64,000 nt of DNA from an uncultured Poribacteria bacterium (GCA_958295855.1 OY282383.1:2646481-2710480), one strand, 5' to 3'; shown: positions 50,472 through 60,284, numbered from the stretch's first letter. Made by a program: numbers and translations. Notes: a model not told the origin generated them from the sequence alone.

Positions 50472-53450
50472 ATGAAGAGACTCTCCTGCACGTTATTTTT
50501 AGTTATCCTTTTTTTCAGCATTGTTTCTCAAGGTGTCGCTTATACTTACCATTGGGAGATAGATGAAACCCCAGAAGGCAGTGAAAGTGCCACCATTATT
50601 GAACCTGTACAAGTGACACTGTTAGATGAACCGATACAGGTCGCAGCACACAGTGCCTCTTTAGCGTTAATGCGGAGGTATTCTGTACACTTGGGTACGG
50701 AATGGAGCCCAGGGCATGCCTATAGGTTGCTCCAAACTTTTGAATCTATACCCCAAGAAACAAACTCTCTTTATGCGGAAAGCCCCGGAGTGGCAGCCTC
50801 TATATGGAGATTAAGCCACCGACACATACAAAACGACTTTTCGGTGGAATACCGCGATGGGCATCGAATAGTCACCATTGCCGAAGAAGCATTTGTGCAT
50901 GCAACGCCGTTGTTGGCAGAAATAGAAGGCGTACGGGGCAAGTATTTCTCCAAACGCCTCCACCATGCCGTGGTTCGGTTCGTAACCGACAATGGTGCAG
51001 ATAGATACGCGCTTGAGCGGATATTGCAAGAACGCTACGCAGTCAGTGTAAATGTTTCGGACTATACGCAACTCACACGACACACAACTGGCGAACACGC
51101 GGGCCGCTTCTCAACCTTCAAAAACGAAGAACTGATGGCCCTGGTCTCGATGCTTGAAGAACTCCCTTCAGGTATGATTAAAACACCAGGACTAAAATAT
51201 CTGGTTCGGCGTTTGGATGGAACGCCACACCCGCTTTATCCGGAAGCACCCGCGGTTGCATGGGTTGGTGCAGGCTACATTGAATTCATGGAATCTGCTT
51301 TTAAGGAGCAAGGTGCGGACTCTATTCACCGTTTGATTCTCCATGAAAAAGCACACTTTTTGTGGGAATATCTTTTTGATGAACAACTCAAACAGGATTG
51401 GATTGAAATCGGCGGCTGGTTTGAAAATCCGGACGATGCCGATGGCTGGTCGACTACGAAGCAGGTTGAGTTTGTCTCCGCTTATGCACACGGCAAAAAC
51501 CCGAATGAAGACATGGCAGAGAGCATCAGTTACTACATCGTCAACCCTGACAAATTGCGTTCGCGCGCCCCTGCGAAATACAAGTTCATCCAGAATCGGA
51601 TTATGCACGGAACACGGTATATCTCAAAGATACGTGAAGACTTGACGTTTGAGGTTTATAACCTTTATCCTGACTATGTCTATCCGGGACGAATTACGCG
51701 AGTTGACGTACAGGTTGAAGGCGAACCTGGAGAAGATAAACTCATAACAGTAGAGATTGAAATTCATAAAGAAAGTGACTTGGATGCTGCACAATCAGCA
51801 TATATTAGAGTTTTTAGTGAAAAAGGCACTTTTTTTGATCTCGCGTGGATGTCTCCGGTTGATACTAATGGGATAAATGTTGCTTCTGGACACATTTTGC
51901 GTGGACAGGCAACGTTATCGCGCTATGCAGCAAATGGTTATTGGGGACCTGACGCTATCCGAATCTGGGATGCACAAGGTAATGAACGGCACGAATCCCA
52001 AACCGATTTTGGGTGGAAACTCTATATTGACAACCCGCTCGCGGATTGTGAACCACCGGTTTATGTCGAGAACTCAATGCGCCTCTCTTTGTCAGAAGCG
52101 ACTACTGAAGAGGGAAGGGCTTATCAGATTGTTACCGCTCGTTGGAAACTTATTGAAGAAAATGGTATAAGTGGTGTTTATGCACAGATGAACGATGAGA
52201 GCAGGGAAACCTACTCACGGCGCGAAAACTGGGGAGAATATAATCCAGAAACCGGTGAGGCGAGTGTTGGACTCATTTTTCCAGACTATTTCCAGAGTGG
52301 TACGTACAGCCTTAACCGTATCTCGATGAAGGACGTTGCGTTAAATGCTAGGGGTGTATACTTCACTGACCCGGGGCATACATTAAGGGATGAACAGGAA
52401 ATTATTGATGAACTGCCCGCCACAATTGACATCGTGACAACGAATCCGGACAGAACGCCCCCCGTGCTTGATTTAAATCGGATTACCATCAAGGCAGAGC
52501 CAACACATCCGGAAGCACCAAACGGCGAAACGCAGGTTGATATTACCTTTAGAATCAAGGATAATATCAGTGGATATAGCTTAACTGCCTTGTACTTACG
52601 CGATCCTCAGGGTGTAACACACTTCTTTAGACATTACGATGAGGAATTTCACGATGTCTACTTCTCACGGAATCCGACTGTCTATCAAATCTATCACAAG
52701 ACAATTATCTTGCCTGTTGGTAGCCCTCCCGGCACGTGGGGACTTGCTGAAATGACTGTATATGATAAAGCACAGAATGTTCTTCGGGCGGACTTCACCG
52801 AAATCGTCCGCTTTGAGGTGGAGGATGCTGCTGTCTATGCCCAATCCGACATCAATCAAGATGGAACGGTTAACATCCAAGACTTGGTACTCATCGCGAA
52901 AGAAATTGGAAATCCCGGGCCACCGAACTCAGAGTCAAACGCGGACATCAACGCCGATGGCACTGTCAATATTCTGGATTTAGTGCAGGTAGCCAACCAT
53001 TTCGGAGAGGAAGCACCAGCTGCCCCTGCTGTCAACGGCCCAACTGCCGAACAGATCCAAAGTTGGCTGACACAGGTAAGACAAGTTAATGACGGTAGTC
53101 CAGCCTTTCGCCGGGCTATCAGTGTATTAGAGACGCTCTTACAAGCAGTTCGTCCCGAAACGACTGTGCTGTTGCCAAACTATCCCAATCCGTTTAACCC
53201 TGAAACGTGGATACCCTACCAATTAGCCAGTGCCAGCGATGTACAAATTACCATCTACGATACGCGAGGTACATCAGTTCGCACATTAGCACTTGGGCAT
53301 CAGGCAGCGGGCCACTATACAAACAGAAATCGTGCTGCGTATTGGGATGGGCGCAATGGTTTCGGGGAACGTGTCGCAAGCGGAGTTTATTTTTATCAAT
53401 TGCAAGCGGACAATGTATCGCTTCAGCGGAAGATGGTAATTCTCAAGTAA
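50472..53450 (+). CDS. Secreted metallopeptidase-like protein with dockerin repeats and sorting tail
   Basis: 992 residues from the ATG at 50472 (GAGGA upstream; signal peptide MKRLSCTLFLVILFFSIVSQGVA is slightly preceded by an unlikely GTG frame). HEKAH (H291, E292, H295) with NEDMAES (E346, E350) ~50 residues later suggests a zinc peptidase. Beta-sandwich regions follow (~420-780). Then two dockerin-like loops, DINQDGTVNIQDLVLIAKEI and DINADGTVNILDLVQVANHF, and the C-terminal domain starting NYPNPFNPETWIPYQLA, shared with the genes at 26628 and 58338. Probably exported through a dedicated secretion route and attached to the surface. Substrate unknown. Confidence 0.78.
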   Translation: MKRLSCTLFLVILFFSIVSQGVAYTYHWEIDETPEGSESATIIEPVQVTLLDEPIQVAAHSASLALMRRYSVHLGTEWSPGHAYRLLQTFESIPQETNSLYAESPGVAASIWRLSHRHIQNDFSVEYRDGHRIVTIAEEAFVHATPLLAEIEGVRGKYFSKRLHHAVVRFVTDNGADRYALERILQERYAVSVNVSDYTQLTRHTTGEHAGRFSTFKNEELMALVSMLEELPSGMIKTPGLKYLVRRLDGTPHPLYPEAPAVAWVGAGYIEFMESAFKEQGADSIHRLILHEKAHFLWEYLFDEQLKQDWIEIGGWFENPDDADGWSTTKQVEFVSAYAHGKNPNEDMAESISYYIVNPDKLRSRAPAKYKFIQNRIMHGTRYISKIREDLTFEVYNLYPDYVYPGRITRVDVQVEGEPGEDKLITVEIEIHKESDLDAAQSAYIRVFSEKGTFFDLAWMSPVDTNGINVASGHILRGQATLSRYAANGYWGPDAIRIWDAQGNERHESQTDFGWKLYIDNPLADCEPPVYVENSMRLSLSEATTEEGRAYQIVTARWKLIEENGISGVYAQMNDESRETYSRRENWGEYNPETGEASVGLIFPDYFQSGTYSLNRISMKDVALNARGVYFTDPGHTLRDEQEIIDELPATIDIVTTNPDRTPPVLDLNRITIKAEPTHPEAPNGETQVDITFRIKDNISGYSLTALYLRDPQGVTHFFRHYDEEFHDVYFSRNPTVYQIYHKTIILPVGSPPGTWGLAEMTVYDKAQNVLRADFTEIVRFEVEDAAVYAQSDINQDGTVNIQDLVLIAKEIGNPGPPNSESNADINADGTVNILDLVQVANHFGEEAPAAPAVNGPTAEQIQSWLTQVRQVNDGSPAFRRAISVLETLLQAVRPETTVLLPNYPNPFNPETWIPYQLASASDVQITIYDTRGTSVRTLALGHQAAGHYTNRNRAAYWDGRNGFGERVASGVYFYQLQADNVSLQRKMVILK

Positions 53451-53757
53451 TCCTTTCTGAATCGGGAAGGATATGGATGACACAACTGGAGTGTAGGCAC
53501 ACGGCGTGTACCTACGCTTGTGTTTTTGGATGTGTCACGCGCTTTCGTCTTGATGGTTAGCGAGTTGTACACGGAGTCGTTAATTGTCTTCAGCAGTACG
53601 AACGATTGGTTACATCTGCCCCATTTCGTGCTATTGTTTACAAAGTATGCCCTATTTTGTGCAGTGCTTTCTGGATATTTTGCAAAGAATAGGATAGCAT
53701 GGTATTGTCCAGACTGGCACGGAATTTGCTTTAAAATCAAATGAAAGGAGTTTGCCA
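53451..53757. other. Gene-free stretch
   Basis: No gene or clear promoter recognised. A weak hairpin (TCCTTTC...GGGAAGGA, 53451-53471) follows the previous stop codon and may end transcription. Confidence 0.3.
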
Positions 53758-54654
53758 ATGGAAACCAAACAAAAATATCGTGTTGCACCACCGGGATTTA
53801 CGCCGGCGCAGTGGGAAAGGTTTAACGAAGATGGCATTATCTTCATTGAAGATGCAATCTCCGAGGAAGATGTCCAAACCTACATTGACGCGATAGACAG
53901 CGTCGCTGCTACACATTCAAAATATACCCCAGGTGGCTACCTCGGTATGGAGAACATTGTCGAACGACATCCCGTGTTTACAGACCTCATCGATCATGAG
54001 CGGCATGTCGGTTATGCGTACGACCTGTTCGGGGAACTGCTCAAACTCCATCAGAGCCAATTTTTCCTGCGACCGCCTGGCGGCACACAGTATAACCAGT
54101 GGCATCCGGACGGGGCGAGAGCCCTGCCCTACGGTGTGTTTTCACCCACATTGCCGTTGCAAATCAAAATCGGGTACTGGCTAACCGATCTGCCGAGGGA
54201 GAAGATGGGTAACCTCGTCGTGTTACCGGGAAGCCATCGTCAGCAGTACATGGACAGTTACGATACACATAAGCGTATTCCGGGGGAAAGAGTTGTCTGT
54301 CCGCGTAAAGGGACAATGACGGTGATGCATTCCAGCATCTGGCACCGTGTGGAACCGAACGAGAGCGATGTGGTGCGTTACAATATCTTTGTCGCCTATT
54401 GCCCCTCATGGATTACGCCTGCCGACCGGTTTCATTCCTCACCGGCGTGGTTACAGACGCTCAATCGAGAACAACGTATTATCATGCGCAGCTACAGCCA
54501 CGCGTATCACAATGCCAAGCCGCCCAGCTCAGAGTTTCCACTCTTCCTAGAACGTGAAACAGGCGTTGAGGCGGATGCTGGTGCATACCAGGAGCACGTC
54601 CAATTGCACCGACGCAAACGGCAGATAATGCCGGAGCGGCTTGCCTCCTGGTAA
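53758..54654 (+). CDS. Phytanoyl-CoA dioxygenase family protein (PhyH-like)
   Basis: 298 residues from the ATG at 53758, seven bases after AAAGGAG. Fe(II)/2-oxoglutarate oxygenase: the metal motif HxD is intact in QWHPDGARALPYG, the distal His is in SSIWHRVEPNESD, and the following Arg in VVRYNIF would bind 2-oxoglutarate. LVVLPGSHR is another family mark. There is no signal peptide. It differs from the family member at 12949, whose HxD is altered. Substrate not inferable; the ABC exporter genes downstream are separated by 84 bases. Confidence 0.9.
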   Translation: METKQKYRVAPPGFTPAQWERFNEDGIIFIEDAISEEDVQTYIDAIDSVAATHSKYTPGGYLGMENIVERHPVFTDLIDHERHVGYAYDLFGELLKLHQSQFFLRPPGGTQYNQWHPDGARALPYGVFSPTLPLQIKIGYWLTDLPREKMGNLVVLPGSHRQQYMDSYDTHKRIPGERVVCPRKGTMTVMHSSIWHRVEPNESDVVRYNIFVAYCPSWITPADRFHSSPAWLQTLNREQRIIMRSYSHAYHNAKPPSSEFPLFLERETGVEADAGAYQEHVQLHRRKRQIMPERLASW

Positions 54655-54738
54655 AAAAACAGCGTTTTTAACCCTTAATTAGCAGCGAACACTCTACAAA
54701 CGCATCGAAAACCGAGCAGAAACCCAATTGTTAAAAAC

Positions 54739-55869
54739 ATGAAAACACTATTTCTCAAAGACATGCGGTATCGTCAGGCAAGAGTCGTGCTAACAGCACT
54801 CGGTATCACCGTGCTGATTTCACTCATCTTGCTGTTAGGCGGCATCATGAACGGCATGCGCATCCAAGCGCGGCAATACGTGGAGTCTACTGGTGCCGAT
54901 ATCTGGATTTCCGCAGAGGGATCTGGCGGTGCCTTTATCGGGTTTTCCCTAGTTGTTGAGGAGTACATGGCCTTTCTGAATTCAGGGCAAGGCTTAGCCC
55001 GCGATTCTGCCGCTCCACTAATTTTCGCGCAAGCCCGTCCCACCGTTCGTGGGAAATCGACGAAGGCAATTGTTGTCGGCTATAAGTTGGGTAAACTCGG
55101 AGGGCCCAAGCAGGTGATTGAAGGCAGAATGTTTGCACCAAGCAAATTTGAGGATTATCGCCCCGAAGACCAAGCACCGTTCGAGGTAGTTGTTGATGAA
55201 AAAATGGGGCTGGAAATCGGTGAGCAGATTTCTATTGGCAACGAAAAAGTGAGAGTAGTTGGGAAGGCAAAAAGCCTGATGTTCGTTTTGGATACGCCGT
55301 TGCTCTTTATGGATGTCCGCATCGCTCAGAAGGTTTTACTCGGGAACTATCCGCACGTCAATATGATGGTAGCTAAAGTCGGCGAGCATCAGGAGCTAGC
55401 ACAAGTCACTGCAAGTTTCGATGCCTTAGAAACGATAGAGGCGCGCACCTTAAAACAGACGCTAGGAAACATCATAGAGTATTATGTGGATGAACCGATG
55501 AAGGCGGTGCAATTTCTGCGGGTGATGCTGTGGTTAGCAGCGGGCATCCTCGTCGGGATGATAACCTACGTGACGATGCTCGAAAAGACGCAGGAAATCG
55601 GGGTGTTGAAGGCTATCGGTGCCTCAAACGGCTATGTCATGTCACTCCTGCTAAAACAGGTTGTCCTCATATCCGCTGTGGGTGTAGTGCTCGGGCTTAT
55701 CCTATCTTACGTTTTTGCAGCGGCAGCACCGATCTTCGTTGCGATTAATTTTGTCGAATCGATGCTCGTTGCGTGCATCAGTTTTGTTGTGTGTTGCGGT
55801 AGCGGTTATCTGGCGGCGCGCAAGGCAATTGCAGTAGATCCAATGATTGCGTTCCGTGGTGAAATCTGA
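54739..55869 (+). CDS. FtsX/MacB-type ABC transporter permease
   Basis: 376 residues. Four membrane segments: one near the N-terminus (VVLTALGITVLISLILLLGGIMN) and three in the C-terminal FtsX domain (~255-365), with the periplasmic MacB-type core domain between (~50-240). The coupling region EKTQEIGVLKAIGASNGYV is typical. It resembles DevC/LolC/MacB exporters, which act on lipoproteins, lipids or small molecules mechanically. Pairs with the ATPase at 56021. Confidence 0.88.
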   Translation: MKTLFLKDMRYRQARVVLTALGITVLISLILLLGGIMNGMRIQARQYVESTGADIWISAEGSGGAFIGFSLVVEEYMAFLNSGQGLARDSAAPLIFAQARPTVRGKSTKAIVVGYKLGKLGGPKQVIEGRMFAPSKFEDYRPEDQAPFEVVVDEKMGLEIGEQISIGNEKVRVVGKAKSLMFVLDTPLLFMDVRIAQKVLLGNYPHVNMMVAKVGEHQELAQVTASFDALETIEARTLKQTLGNIIEYYVDEPMKAVQFLRVMLWLAAGILVGMITYVTMLEKTQEIGVLKAIGASNGYVMSLLLKQVVLISAVGVVLGLILSYVFAAAAPIFVAINFVESMLVACISFVVCCGSGYLAARKAIAVDPMIAFRGEI

Positions 55870-56020
55870 ATTTTTCTATGGTTCAGCCTCCATAGTTTCT
55901 GATACAATAACACCGTGATGAAAATCTCGTCCGATAAAAAAGCCGGGGCGCATCAGAAACCTCTTATCCTCGAAATCCTTTAATCCTGGTAATTCTGGTT
56001 CAGACAAAAGGAATTTCATT

Positions 56021-56695
56021 ATGGCAGCAATAGTAGAAGGGCATGACTTAACCAAACGCTTTGGCACAGGCGATGCCACCGTTGTCGCGATTGATTCAGT
56101 TGACATCGCTATTGAAGAGAGCGAACTGGTAATGATTATGGGGGATAGCGGCTGTGGGAAAACAACGCTGATTAGCCTCCTCGGCTGTATTTTAACGCCC
56201 GATACAGGTGAACTCCGCATTGATGGCGAGCCGATTAATCCTGAAGTGCAAGACATGAGTGTGATTCGCCGAGAGAAGATCGGGTTTGTCTTTCAGTTGT
56301 TCCATCTGCTACCTTATCTCACAGCACTTGAAAACGTGATGGTTGCCATGGACCTCGCGCGCACACATACAACTGAAGCCGAAAGCCGTGCAACGGCACT
56401 GCTTACACAAGTAGGCTTAAGTGAACGCCTTCATCATCGCCCTGCCCAACTGTCTGGCGGTGAAAAACAGCGCGTCTCTTTTGCGAGAGCCCTCGCCAAC
56501 CGTCCGAAAATCATCTTCGCCGATGAACCAACTGCCAACTTAGACAGTCGTCAAAGTGACAACTTAATGAACCTGATTCAAGAACTGCGTCAAGAGCACC
56601 AAACCACCATCGCGATTGTGACGCATCATGAAGGATTAAAAGAGAATGCCGATCGCGTTATCCAGATGAAAGATGGAAGGATAGTTACTACATGA
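56021..56695 (+). CDS. MacB/LolD-type ABC transporter ATPase
   Basis: 224 residues. Walker A GDSGCGKTT, Q-loop VFQLFHLLPYLTALENV, signature LSGGEKQR, Walker B IIFADEPTANLD, H-loop VTHHE. Energises the permease at 54739. Its stop codon overlaps the next ATG (ATGA at 56692-56695), so the barrel-like protein downstream is translationally coupled. No membrane-fusion (adaptor) protein is present between them. Confidence 0.93.
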   Translation: MAAIVEGHDLTKRFGTGDATVVAIDSVDIAIEESELVMIMGDSGCGKTTLISLLGCILTPDTGELRIDGEPINPEVQDMSVIRREKIGFVFQLFHLLPYLTALENVMVAMDLARTHTTEAESRATALLTQVGLSERLHHRPAQLSGGEKQRVSFARALANRPKIIFADEPTANLDSRQSDNLMNLIQELRQEHQTTIAIVTHHEGLKENADRVIQMKDGRIVTT

Positions 56696-58296
56696 ACAGA
56701 AACCGCGCTTTTCCAAAAGGTAGTAGGGTCTTTAGAAAGCCCACACGCGGAAACTTTCTCCCGCCGTTGGGTTTCCGTAACAGCTATTACATTGATGCGA
56801 CAGCACCGCGGGCTGTGCTGCCGCTCTTAATAATTGGAATTTTGTTTTTTTTCCTTGCACTGCCGGGTCCTGCCCAAGATGCAGAACAACCCACAACTAC
56901 GACAGAAAATAATATCTCAACTAGACTCGGAGAAACGAACTTCCTGACAAGCGGATTGTACGGCGGAGGGCTGACCTTCATTGACGATGATGCCTACGTT
57001 CGGCTTCAACTCCAGCCGGATATACCCCTTGGAAAAGTCGGCATTGGGTTAGACCTGATTTTACTCTACAACCCTTACGCAGAGGGCATCGAATCTCAAA
57101 TCCTCGCAGAGGATGGCGAGACATGGGGCAATCCAAGTACGTGGCTACGGCTTATCCGTTACGTCAGCTACGGGCAACCTTATGAGCCTGTCCATTTTCG
57201 TTTTGGGGAGTTGGATTATCTGACTATCGGACACGGCTCAATTATGTCTGGCTATGCTAATTACGACCGGCGTGGGTTACGCCTGAACCTCAGAAAATCC
57301 GACAACCGATATGGGGTTGAAACGATGGTTAATGATATAGGCAATCCATCAATTTTTGGCGGCCGTGCGTTCCTTCGCCCATTTCAGCGAGGTGGCAATA
57401 ACCCCCGCAAAGCGGGGGGATTACCTAGTAGTGAAAATAACAACCTGCTCACCCGCTTTGAACTCGGTGCCACCTACCTCACCGATATTAATCCAAATTT
57501 GCAGGAAGATGGCGAAAAACCGTTGACTGCGGTTGGGGTTGACGTGGGATTTCCAATTTTTGAGAGGAGTACATTTCGATTGGACCTCTACAACGACTTC
57601 ACCTTTCTCAATCCACTATCTGATACATCGGAGTCGCTGTTAGCAACCGCTCCTATAGGAGAAAATGTCGATTCGCAGTTAGAAACTGCACCTACAGAAG
57701 AAAACACCGCAACAACAACAAACCTTGCATGGGGCAACGCCGTTGGCATTGGATTTTCTTTTACCCAAACCATCTTCAAAATTGAGTACCGCATCTTTGG
57801 CGATGGATACATCCCTTCTGTGTTCGATTATACTTATGAATCTGCGAAATCGCAATCGCCGAAATCGGGCATGCCCCAATTTTTAGGCTTGGAGACGAAC
57901 GAGGAACCAAGACGCGGCTTTTTTTCACAGTTTATCTGGCATCCACTCCCGCAATTCCATTTCTTAGGTACACTTGAGGACTATAGCAACAGCGCACCCA
58001 AGCTTTACCTCGGCGTTACGGAATCGGGGTTAGTGCCGCGCGTGGCCGCTCGGGCATTCTACACGAAACGTGATATCGGCACGGACACCGGCGAGACGAA
58101 CTTCTTCAGGGATCTCGTCGACTTGGACGAAAAGTCCGCGTTCAGCGTAGAAATTCGGTATGAAATCTATCCGCCTGTGGAAACGATTATCACCCGTGAG
58201 TACCGGTTCCGTCGCGTTGAAACGGCGGAAGGGCGCTCTCAATTTGAACCGATTCACAAAACGTCAATTATGGTAGGTTTGAAAACAGATTTTTAG
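56692..58296 (+). CDS. Predicted outer-membrane barrel protein coupled to the ABC exporter
   Basis: 534 residues; ATGA overlap with the ATPase gene. A hydrophobic segment at ~40-60 (VLPLLIIGILFFFLAL, then PAQD) is a late signal peptide; a later start is possible. The rest is rich in alternating beta strands with aromatic girdles (VHFRFGELDYLTIGHGSIMSG, SIMVGLKTDF) and ends in Phe, as outer-membrane barrels do. Family not recognised. A palindromic repeat at 57398-57424 is embedded in the coding sequence (peptide NNPRKAGGLPS). It may export the substrate of the ABC pair or be its client. Confidence 0.65.
   Translation: MNRNRAFPKGSRVFRKPTRGNFLPPLGFRNSYYIDATAPRAVLPLLIIGILFFFLALPGPAQDAEQPTTTTENNISTRLGETNFLTSGLYGGGLTFIDDDAYVRLQLQPDIPLGKVGIGLDLILLYNPYAEGIESQILAEDGETWGNPSTWLRLIRYVSYGQPYEPVHFRFGELDYLTIGHGSIMSGYANYDRRGLRLNLRKSDNRYGVETMVNDIGNPSIFGGRAFLRPFQRGGNNPRKAGGLPSSENNNLLTRFELGATYLTDINPNLQEDGEKPLTAVGVDVGFPIFERSTFRLDLYNDFTFLNPLSDTSESLLATAPIGENVDSQLETAPTEENTATTTNLAWGNAVGIGFSFTQTIFKIEYRIFGDGYIPSVFDYTYESAKSQSPKSGMPQFLGLETNEEPRRGFFSQFIWHPLPQFHFLGTLEDYSNSAPKLYLGVTESGLVPRVAARAFYTKRDIGTDTGETNFFRDLVDLDEKSAFSVEIRYEIYPPVETIITREYRFRRVETAEGRSQFEPIHKTSIMVGLKTDF
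57398..57424. repeat. Palindrome CCCCCGCaaaGCGGGGG inside a coding sequence
   Basis: AATAACCCCCGC then AAA then GCGGGGGGATT. It keeps the reading frame of the barrel-like gene and falls in a likely loop, so it looks like a tolerated insertion of a mobile palindrome. Confidence 0.6.
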
Positions 58297-58337
58297 CATC
58301 ACTCAATATAACCTTGGGTACCTACAAGAAGCTGAGT

Positions 58338-59705
58338 TTACTTCCGCATCAACATTTTCTTCGTCGCCGAGAAGTCCCCGGCTTTGAGCGTGTAGAAATA
58401 CACGCCACTCGCAACAGGTTCGCCCTGCTCATTCGTGCCATCCCAATACGCCGCGCGATGTCGGTTTTGATAGATGCCGGCGGGTTGATGCCCCAATGCC
58501 AACGTCCGAACCAGCTTCCCATCCGCCGAATAGATAGATACGCTAACCTCTGCAGGCTTTGCCAACCGGTACGGTATCCATGTTTCCGGGTTAAAGGGGT
58601 TGGGATAGTTGGGCAACAGAGATGTTTCTGCTGGTAGGGTGGAGCGTGGTTGTGCCCATGGGGGTGCTGCAGCACCACTGTTAGAGTAAAAGGTCCGCAC
58701 AATCACCCACATTCTGCCACGGAGTATCAGTCCGTCTGCAATATCACCCCACAATTTAATAGCTCTATCGCCAACGCGCTCCCAACCGTTTAGCCGCGCG
58801 GTGCCTATAGAACTCAGCAGCTTGATATCCGACACATGCACGATGCTAAACGGATTGTTGAAGGTGAGCGTCTCCTCCCACCGATGCGTCTCGCCCCAAA
58901 ATTCATTGTCCCCATCAACCTGGATAGCCTGCGTGTCCGACCAGTAAGGAGGGTAACTGGTGTCAAAGGAGGGTGCAGCTAACGGGACAATCACCGTATT
59001 CGGCTTGAGGTAGAGGCTGTTGAACCACCCGACATCGATCTGGAATTCGTACCATGCGGCATCCTTCACCTCAAAGTCTGCCTGCCACTCTAATGTCCAA
59101 CTTGCATAGAGCTTGTCCGCGCCCCACCATTTGAACCGTCCTTTCGGATCTGCAACCAGAATTTCATTGTACCGAGTGTCGTACCCCACTGCGACTACCC
59201 AATGATACCCGCTATTTGAGAGTCTCAAGAGTAGGATAGGCGGCCGATTATTTCTGATATAGCGTCGCACATCTGCGAGCGTTTTTTTAGTATACCAATG
59301 TGTGGGCACGCTGAGTTCATTCAGGGCTTGTTTCAGTTCGTTTGGCCCGGTTCCCAATTTAACAGTCAGGATGTCGCCTGCTCTCCAAATGTCCTTGATT
59401 TGCCTATGGTTGCGATAGTAATAGAGCACCATCTGGACACTGTTGGGCCCACAGTTGCCCTTGAACTGCTCCATTATGATGAAATCGTTCCCGCCCCTAT
59501 TGGGTACGTATCCGTAAGCATTCCAGTCGAACTGTGCAAAATTGAGGGGTAGTCCCCTGAGGGTGACTATCTGGCCCCCGCCAGGATAGTTGTAAATTTC
59601 TGCGATACCGCTCATCGGCGCGAGCACACCTGTCATGACAGTGATGGCAGCAAAGAGGCTCGCTGCTTTGAGATGTCTACTGAAACTGTGCCGGAGGTGT
59701 TTCAT
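58338..59705 (-). CDS. Secreted C39-like cysteine peptidase with sorting tail
   Basis: 455 residues. N-terminal hydrophobic signal (SLFAAITVMTGVLAPMSGIA). Papain-like C39 motifs: GNCGPNSVQMVL with the nucleophile Cys, GYHWVVAVGYD with the His and VADPKG with the Asp. Beta-rich middle region (~230-350). The last ~90 residues, from NYPNPFNPETWIPYRLA to the basic C-terminus, are the same sorting domain as in the genes at 26628 and 50472. It probably processes peptides outside the cell. The substrate is unknown, with no bacteriocin gene beside it. Confidence 0.82.
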   Translation of the reverse strand: MKHLRHSFSRHLKAASLFAAITVMTGVLAPMSGIAEIYNYPGGGQIVTLRGLPLNFAQFDWNAYGYVPNRGGNDFIIMEQFKGNCGPNSVQMVLYYYRNHRQIKDIWRAGDILTVKLGTGPNELKQALNELSVPTHWYTKKTLADVRRYIRNNRPPILLLRLSNSGYHWVVAVGYDTRYNEILVADPKGRFKWWGADKLYASWTLEWQADFEVKDAAWYEFQIDVGWFNSLYLKPNTVIVPLAAPSFDTSYPPYWSDTQAIQVDGDNEFWGETHRWEETLTFNNPFSIVHVSDIKLLSSIGTARLNGWERVGDRAIKLWGDIADGLILRGRMWVIVRTFYSNSGAAAPPWAQPRSTLPAETSLLPNYPNPFNPETWIPYRLAKPAEVSVSIYSADGKLVRTLALGHQPAGIYQNRHRAAYWDGTNEQGEPVASGVYFYTLKAGDFSATKKMLMRK

Positions 59706-59850
59706 GTCGGTTTCTCCTTATGATTTTATTAAATTGTAACACAACCTTTTCTGATATTTACCGTGTACTCACAGACGTAACTTGCTTCCTAACTTCTCCG
59801 CAAGGAAAGGTGAAAGACTTGATTCGCATTGTTTTGCTCTGCAGAAGACA

Positions 59851-59880
59851 GGCGGAGACAGGGCTCCGCCCTTACAATGC
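59851..59880. repeat. Short dispersed element, inverted copy of 44443-44467
   Basis: GGCGGAGACAGGGCTCCGCC then CTTACAATGC. Its reverse complement matches the copy before pckG almost base for base. Confidence 0.6.
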
Positions 59881-59889
59881 AAGCCGAAT

Positions 59890-60216
59890 TTAGCAGCTCA
59901 CCTTAATCTCCTCGCCTTCAACAATCAGCGGATAGGTTCGTATGCGGAGACGCGAATCGGTGTGGCATTCGCCGGTTTCCGTATCGTAGGCGTAGCCGTG
60001 GCTGGGACACACAGCAATGCCGTTCCGAATTCTGCCTCTGCCGAGTGAGCCCATAGCATGGGGGCATGTATTGTCCACAGCACAGAATACACCGTTTTCA
60101 TTGAAAATAGCGATGCGCTTTCCGTTGACGGTAAATGCTTTTCCACGTCCTTCCCGGATGGCAGACGTTTTCGTAACCGTTGTGTAATCTGACATTTTTT
60201 TGTATGTTACAGCCAT
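59890..60216 (-). CDS. Rieske [2Fe-2S] ferredoxin-type protein
   Basis: 108 residues from the ATG at 60216 (an ATG at 60195 is also possible; neither has a good ribosome site). Cluster motifs CPHAM and CPSHGYAYD, 16 residues apart, in the C-x-H / C-x2-H form. Soluble electron carrier of the NirD/dioxygenase-ferredoxin type. Last gene of the run that includes MocA- and MoxR-like genes, where it may serve a molybdenum hydroxylase or another oxidoreductase. Confidence 0.88.
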   Translation of the reverse strand: MAVTYKKMSDYTTVTKTSAIREGRGKAFTVNGKRIAIFNENGVFCAVDNTCPHAMGSLGRGRIRNGIAVCPSHGYAYDTETGECHTDSRLRIRTYPLIVEGEEIKVSC

Positions 60217-60284
60217 AATAGTTTCTGCGGTAATAGAATCCTCGTGAAAACCTCGTCGGAGGTTTCTGACGCTATTCAATTACG

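Noticed and set aside
53520..53744. 74-residue hydrophobic frame between two genes
   Set aside because: No ribosome site or recognisable family; probably chance.
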